Origin: Orychophragmus violaceus
Lineage: Eukaryota; Streptophyta; Magnoliopsida; Brassicales; Brassicaceae
Length of the DNA stretch: 64,000 bases
Assembly (NCBI GenBank): GCA_030180135.1
Contig: CM058231.1
Coordinates: forward strand, 55,605,129 to 55,669,128
Reading direction: 5' to 3'
A model generated the notes under the pieces. The model did not search any database, was not told the DNA's origin, and saw only the letters and a list, made by a program, of their open reading frames with translations. Each line of letters begins with the position of its first letter. The stretch's first letter is position 1. This document shows, one piece after another, positions 61,151-64,000 of this stretch. Made by a program: the position numbers and the translations under genes.

Positions 61151-63650
61151 AACAAGCTGTCCATACACTTCACAACAAAATGGTGTGGCTGAGAGAAAGA
61201 ATAGGCACTTGATGGAGGTTGCAAGATCAATAATGTTTCATACAAATGTTCCCAAGAGGTTTTGGAGTGATGCTGTGATGTTTGCTTGCTATCTAATCAA
61301 TAGAACACCAACCAAAGTTCTACAATATGTTTCACCCTATCAGGTACTAAACAAAACCAAACCTTCAATTCATCACTTACGTGTGTTTGGATATTTGTGT
61401 TTTGTTTTAAAACCAGGAGAGCAGAGAGATAAGCTTGATGCAAAGAGTGTTAAAGCAATGTTCATTGGGTACTCTACAAATCAGAAAGGATATAAGTGCT
61501 ATGTACCTGAAACAAGAAGGGTTTTGGTCTCTAGAGATGTCAAGTTTGTGGAGTCAAAGGGTTTCTATGAGGAGAAGAGTTGGGAGAATCTTAAGGATCT
61601 TCCTAATAACCCCTCTGACCGGGCCAACAACTTGAGGATCATTATAGAGAGTCCTGGAATCACTCAAGCAAAGAAGAAAGAGGAGACCAAGGAGAATCAA
61701 CTGGCTGTGGAAATCAACATTGGTAATGAGTCTACTCACCTTGATCATGAAGGGGACAATGGAGATTCACAAACTGATCATCAACATGAGGACTCTACCA
61801 CGAATGATTAAGGTGAACAACAAGAGCTAGATGTGCATGAAATGGACAATGTGGAACCTGAAATGGTGCAACAACAACCTGAAGTGGTGCAACAACAAGA
61901 GGAGACACATTCTGAAGTGCAAACTCATCAGCCGGTGCAAGTACTTTGGAGAAGTACTAGAGAGAGAAAGGATCCATCTGAATGGAAGAAGACTAGGGTT
62001 TACTACAATAGCAATGCAGTAGCTCATCCAAGACAAGCTGTTTGCACACTTGCACACTTCCCTACTGAGCACAAGGTCTTTATGGGTGCTCTTGATGCTG
62101 AATGGGTTCCTAAAACCTATGAATAAGCTAAGGATCATAAGAAGTGGACAGATGCAGTAGGAGATGAGATCAAGGCAATGGAAAATAACAACACTTGGTA
62201 TGAGACAGATTTGCCAAGAAAGAAGAAGGCAGTGAGTTCTAAATGGGTTTTCACTATCAAATACAAGAGCAATGGAGAGATAGAAAGGTACAAAGCCAGA
62301 TTGGTTGCAAGAGGGTTTACACAAACCTATGGAGAAGATTATAGAGACACCTTTGCACCAGTAGCTAAGCTTCATACAGTGAGAGTTATTCTATCCTTAG
62401 CAACAAACTTGGAGTGGGATTTGTGGCAAATGGATGTCAGGAATGCATTTCTTCAAGGAGAGCTAGAGGATGAAATTTATATGACTCCACCTCCTGGTCT
62501 TGAAGGCATGGTTACACAAGGAAAGGTTTTGAGGTTGAAGAAGGCAATCTATGGTCTTAAACAATCTCCTAGAGCTTGGTACCACAAGCTGAGCACTACT
62601 CTCATGGAAAGGGGTTTTAGGAGATCAGAAGCTGATCATACTCTCTTCACTCAATCAAGCCAAAGAGGTATTGTTGTCATTCTTATTTTTGTGGATGATA
62701 TTATCATCTCAGGGAATGACAAGGTAGGAATTCAAGGTTGTAAAGATCATTTGAAGTCAGTGTTTGATATTAAAGATCTTGGAGAACTAAAGTACTTTCT
62801 AAGGATAGAATTGTGCCGGTCTAAAGAAGGCCTCTTCTTATCACAAAAGAAGTACACTCTTGATTTGTTGAGTGAAGCAGGTAAGCTCAATGGAAAGACA
62901 GCCAAGATACCTCTTGAAGAAGGCTACAAAGTCACAAGAGAGGGGGAGATTGCAAAGGAACCATTTGGAGACATCACTCTCTATAGGAGAATGGTTGGTA
63001 AGCTGATTTATCTTACTATCACAAGGCCTGATTTGTGTTTTGCAGTGAACCAAGTGAGCCAGCATGTGCAAGCTCCAATGATGCATCATTGGAACATGGT
63101 GGACCGCATTCTAAGGTACCTCAATGGAGATCCTGGCCAAGGGATATGGATGGGGTGCAATCAAAGCACAGAGATTGTATGATATTGTGATGCAGATTGG
63201 GCAGGAGATAGAGAGGATAGGAGGTCCACTTCAGGCTATTGTACATTCATTGGAGGCAATCTTGTGACTTGGAAAACAAAGAAGCAGAAGGTGGTATCTT
63301 GTTCAAGTGCTGAGGCAGAGTATAGAGCAATGAGGAAGCTAACCAATGAGTTGACATGGCTGAAGGCTTTACTTGAAGATTTGGGCATTGATCAACCAAC
63401 TCAAATCACAATGCATTGTGATAATCAAGCAGCAATACATATAGCTTCCAACTCAGTGTTTCACGAGAGAACAAAGCACATAGAGGTGGATTGTCACAAG
63501 GTGAGGCAGAAGGTTCAAGAAAGTGTGATCTTACCTTGCTACACAAGAAGTTCGGATCAACTAGCAGACATATTCACCAAGGCTGCTAGCTTGAAGGTTT
63601 GTGAGTTCATTCTTCCTAAGCTTGGACTCATTGACCTCTCTCAAGCTTGA
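61150..63650 (+). pseudogene. integrase C-terminus, RT and RNase H of copia M
   Basis: After the ~61150 deletion the second frame runs to 63650, with in-frame stops at 61809 (TAA), 62124 (TAA) and 63180 (TGA). Integrase end: QNGVAERKNRHLMEVARSIM (the catalytic Glu) and TPTKVLQYVSPYQVLNKTKP. RT: NTWYETDLPRKKKAVSSKWV, RYKARLVARGFTQTYGEDYR, MDVRNAFLQGELEDEIYMTP, AIYGLKQSPRAWYHKLSTTL and ILIFVDDIIISGND (FVDD box). RNase H: YCDADWAGDREDRRSTSGYC, SSAEAEYRAMRKLTNELTWL and SDQLADIFTKAA. Apart from these lesions it is well preserved. Reactions: DNA integration, reverse transcription and RNA removal. Confidence 0.93.
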
Positions 63651-63789
63651 AGAACCCTAGGCCGTAGAGCTTATACTCTTTTTCCCTTGATATAGTTTTT
63701 ATCCCAAGTGGTTTTTCTATATCAAGGTTTTTAATGAGGTAAGTATCTACGGTTCCAAGTTTGATCACTCCATCTCCATGATCAAGCTT

Positions 63790-63801
63790 GAGGGGGAGTA
63801 T
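63790..63801 (+). other. polypurine tract of copia M
   Basis: gagggggagtat directly before the 3' LTR start TGATTTAAAG. Confidence 0.88.
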
Positions 63802-64000
63802 TGATTTAAAGAATAAAGAAGCATCAAAGAGTGCTGCACAAGTTAGAGAGAGAGAAACAGCCGGTTAGGGTTTATGCAAAGTTGGGAACTTTGGGGCATA
63901 AACAAACATGTGATCTAGTTGGTAAATGATTTGTTTATGTCCCTAAGGTAGTACCTACTTATCTGGAACAAAGCAGAGGCGCAGCAGGACTGATCCCAAG
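63802..64000 (+). repeat. 3' LTR of copia M (partial)
   Basis: First 199 bases, colinear with 58619-58818. The window ends inside it. Confidence 0.92.

Larger units (their letters stand above)
58619..64000 (+). mobile_element. Ty1/copia element M, nearly complete, 3' LTR cut by window end
   Basis: 5' LTR (58619-59149), modified tRNA-Met primer site, a full gag-pol reading (59269-63650), polypurine tract (63790-63801) and the first 199 bases of the 3' LTR. In those 199 bases I count six substitutions and one indel against the 5' LTR, so it is older than F. The 5' flank ACTAT (58614-58618) should recur after the 3' LTR. Four stops and one deletion inactivate it. Confidence 0.93.

Overview
This is plant nuclear DNA from a transposon-dense, probably pericentromeric region. 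Element types point to Brassicaceae: Tat-like Ty3/gypsy copies with an antisense extra ORF, Athila-type gag/protease with a tRNA-Asp-type primer site, Cassandra miniatures carrying 5S rRNA sequence, and En/Spm (Transposase_24-like) remnants. Family placement is inference; no database was searched. I see no intact host gene, no tRNA gene and no rRNA array. Almost every base belongs to a transposable element (TE), and most elements sit inside others.

Layout. 1-1334: 3' end of a Ty1/copia element (X, +), inserted in Tat gypsy element A (1335-4623, -), which is inserted in the antisense ORF of another Tat copy, A' (4624-~6587). 6588-6937 and 34112-~34400 are two halves of one En/Spm Transposase_24-like gene (-), split by Tat gypsy element B (6938-34111, -). 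B holds three later insertions: a 696-bp piece with a 391-bp inverted repeat in its 3' LTR (6991-7686); a young copia element F in the integrase (12040-19430, TSD ATTAT); and a 10.6-kb element with 3.6-kb LTRs just upstream of the RT core (22056-32689, TSD GTGAC).

~34860-44640 is a decayed chromovirus D (-), split by a non-autonomous Athila-like element E (37826-43369, +, TSD TTGTT). ~44828-48553 is a decayed Tat element G (+) with a 27-bp x 13 minisatellite in its LTR and a Cassandra (H, 47508-48362, TSD ATCTG) in its RT. ~48554-53155 is element J (+): long LTR, tRNA-Asp-type primer site and an unusual gag/protease region, interrupted by a second Cassandra (I, 51185-51990, TSD CCACT). 53156-54044 is a CACTA terminus holding a solo LTR (K, 53414-53949, TSD GGTAT). 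54045-57230 is a non-autonomous Helitron with intron-bearing host-gene fragments. 58619-64000 is an almost complete copia element M with four stops and an integrase deletion; its 3' LTR runs off the window.

Working relations. Most copies look non-autonomous. F keeps an intact gag but an eroded pol. The 10.6-kb element and E keep only gag-like or gag-protease coding. H and I keep only LTRs, primer site and polypurine tract. All would need proteins from relatives. TSDs, LTR pairs and reading-frame continuity give a relative order: En/Spm gene, then B, then the 10.6-kb element, with F most recent.
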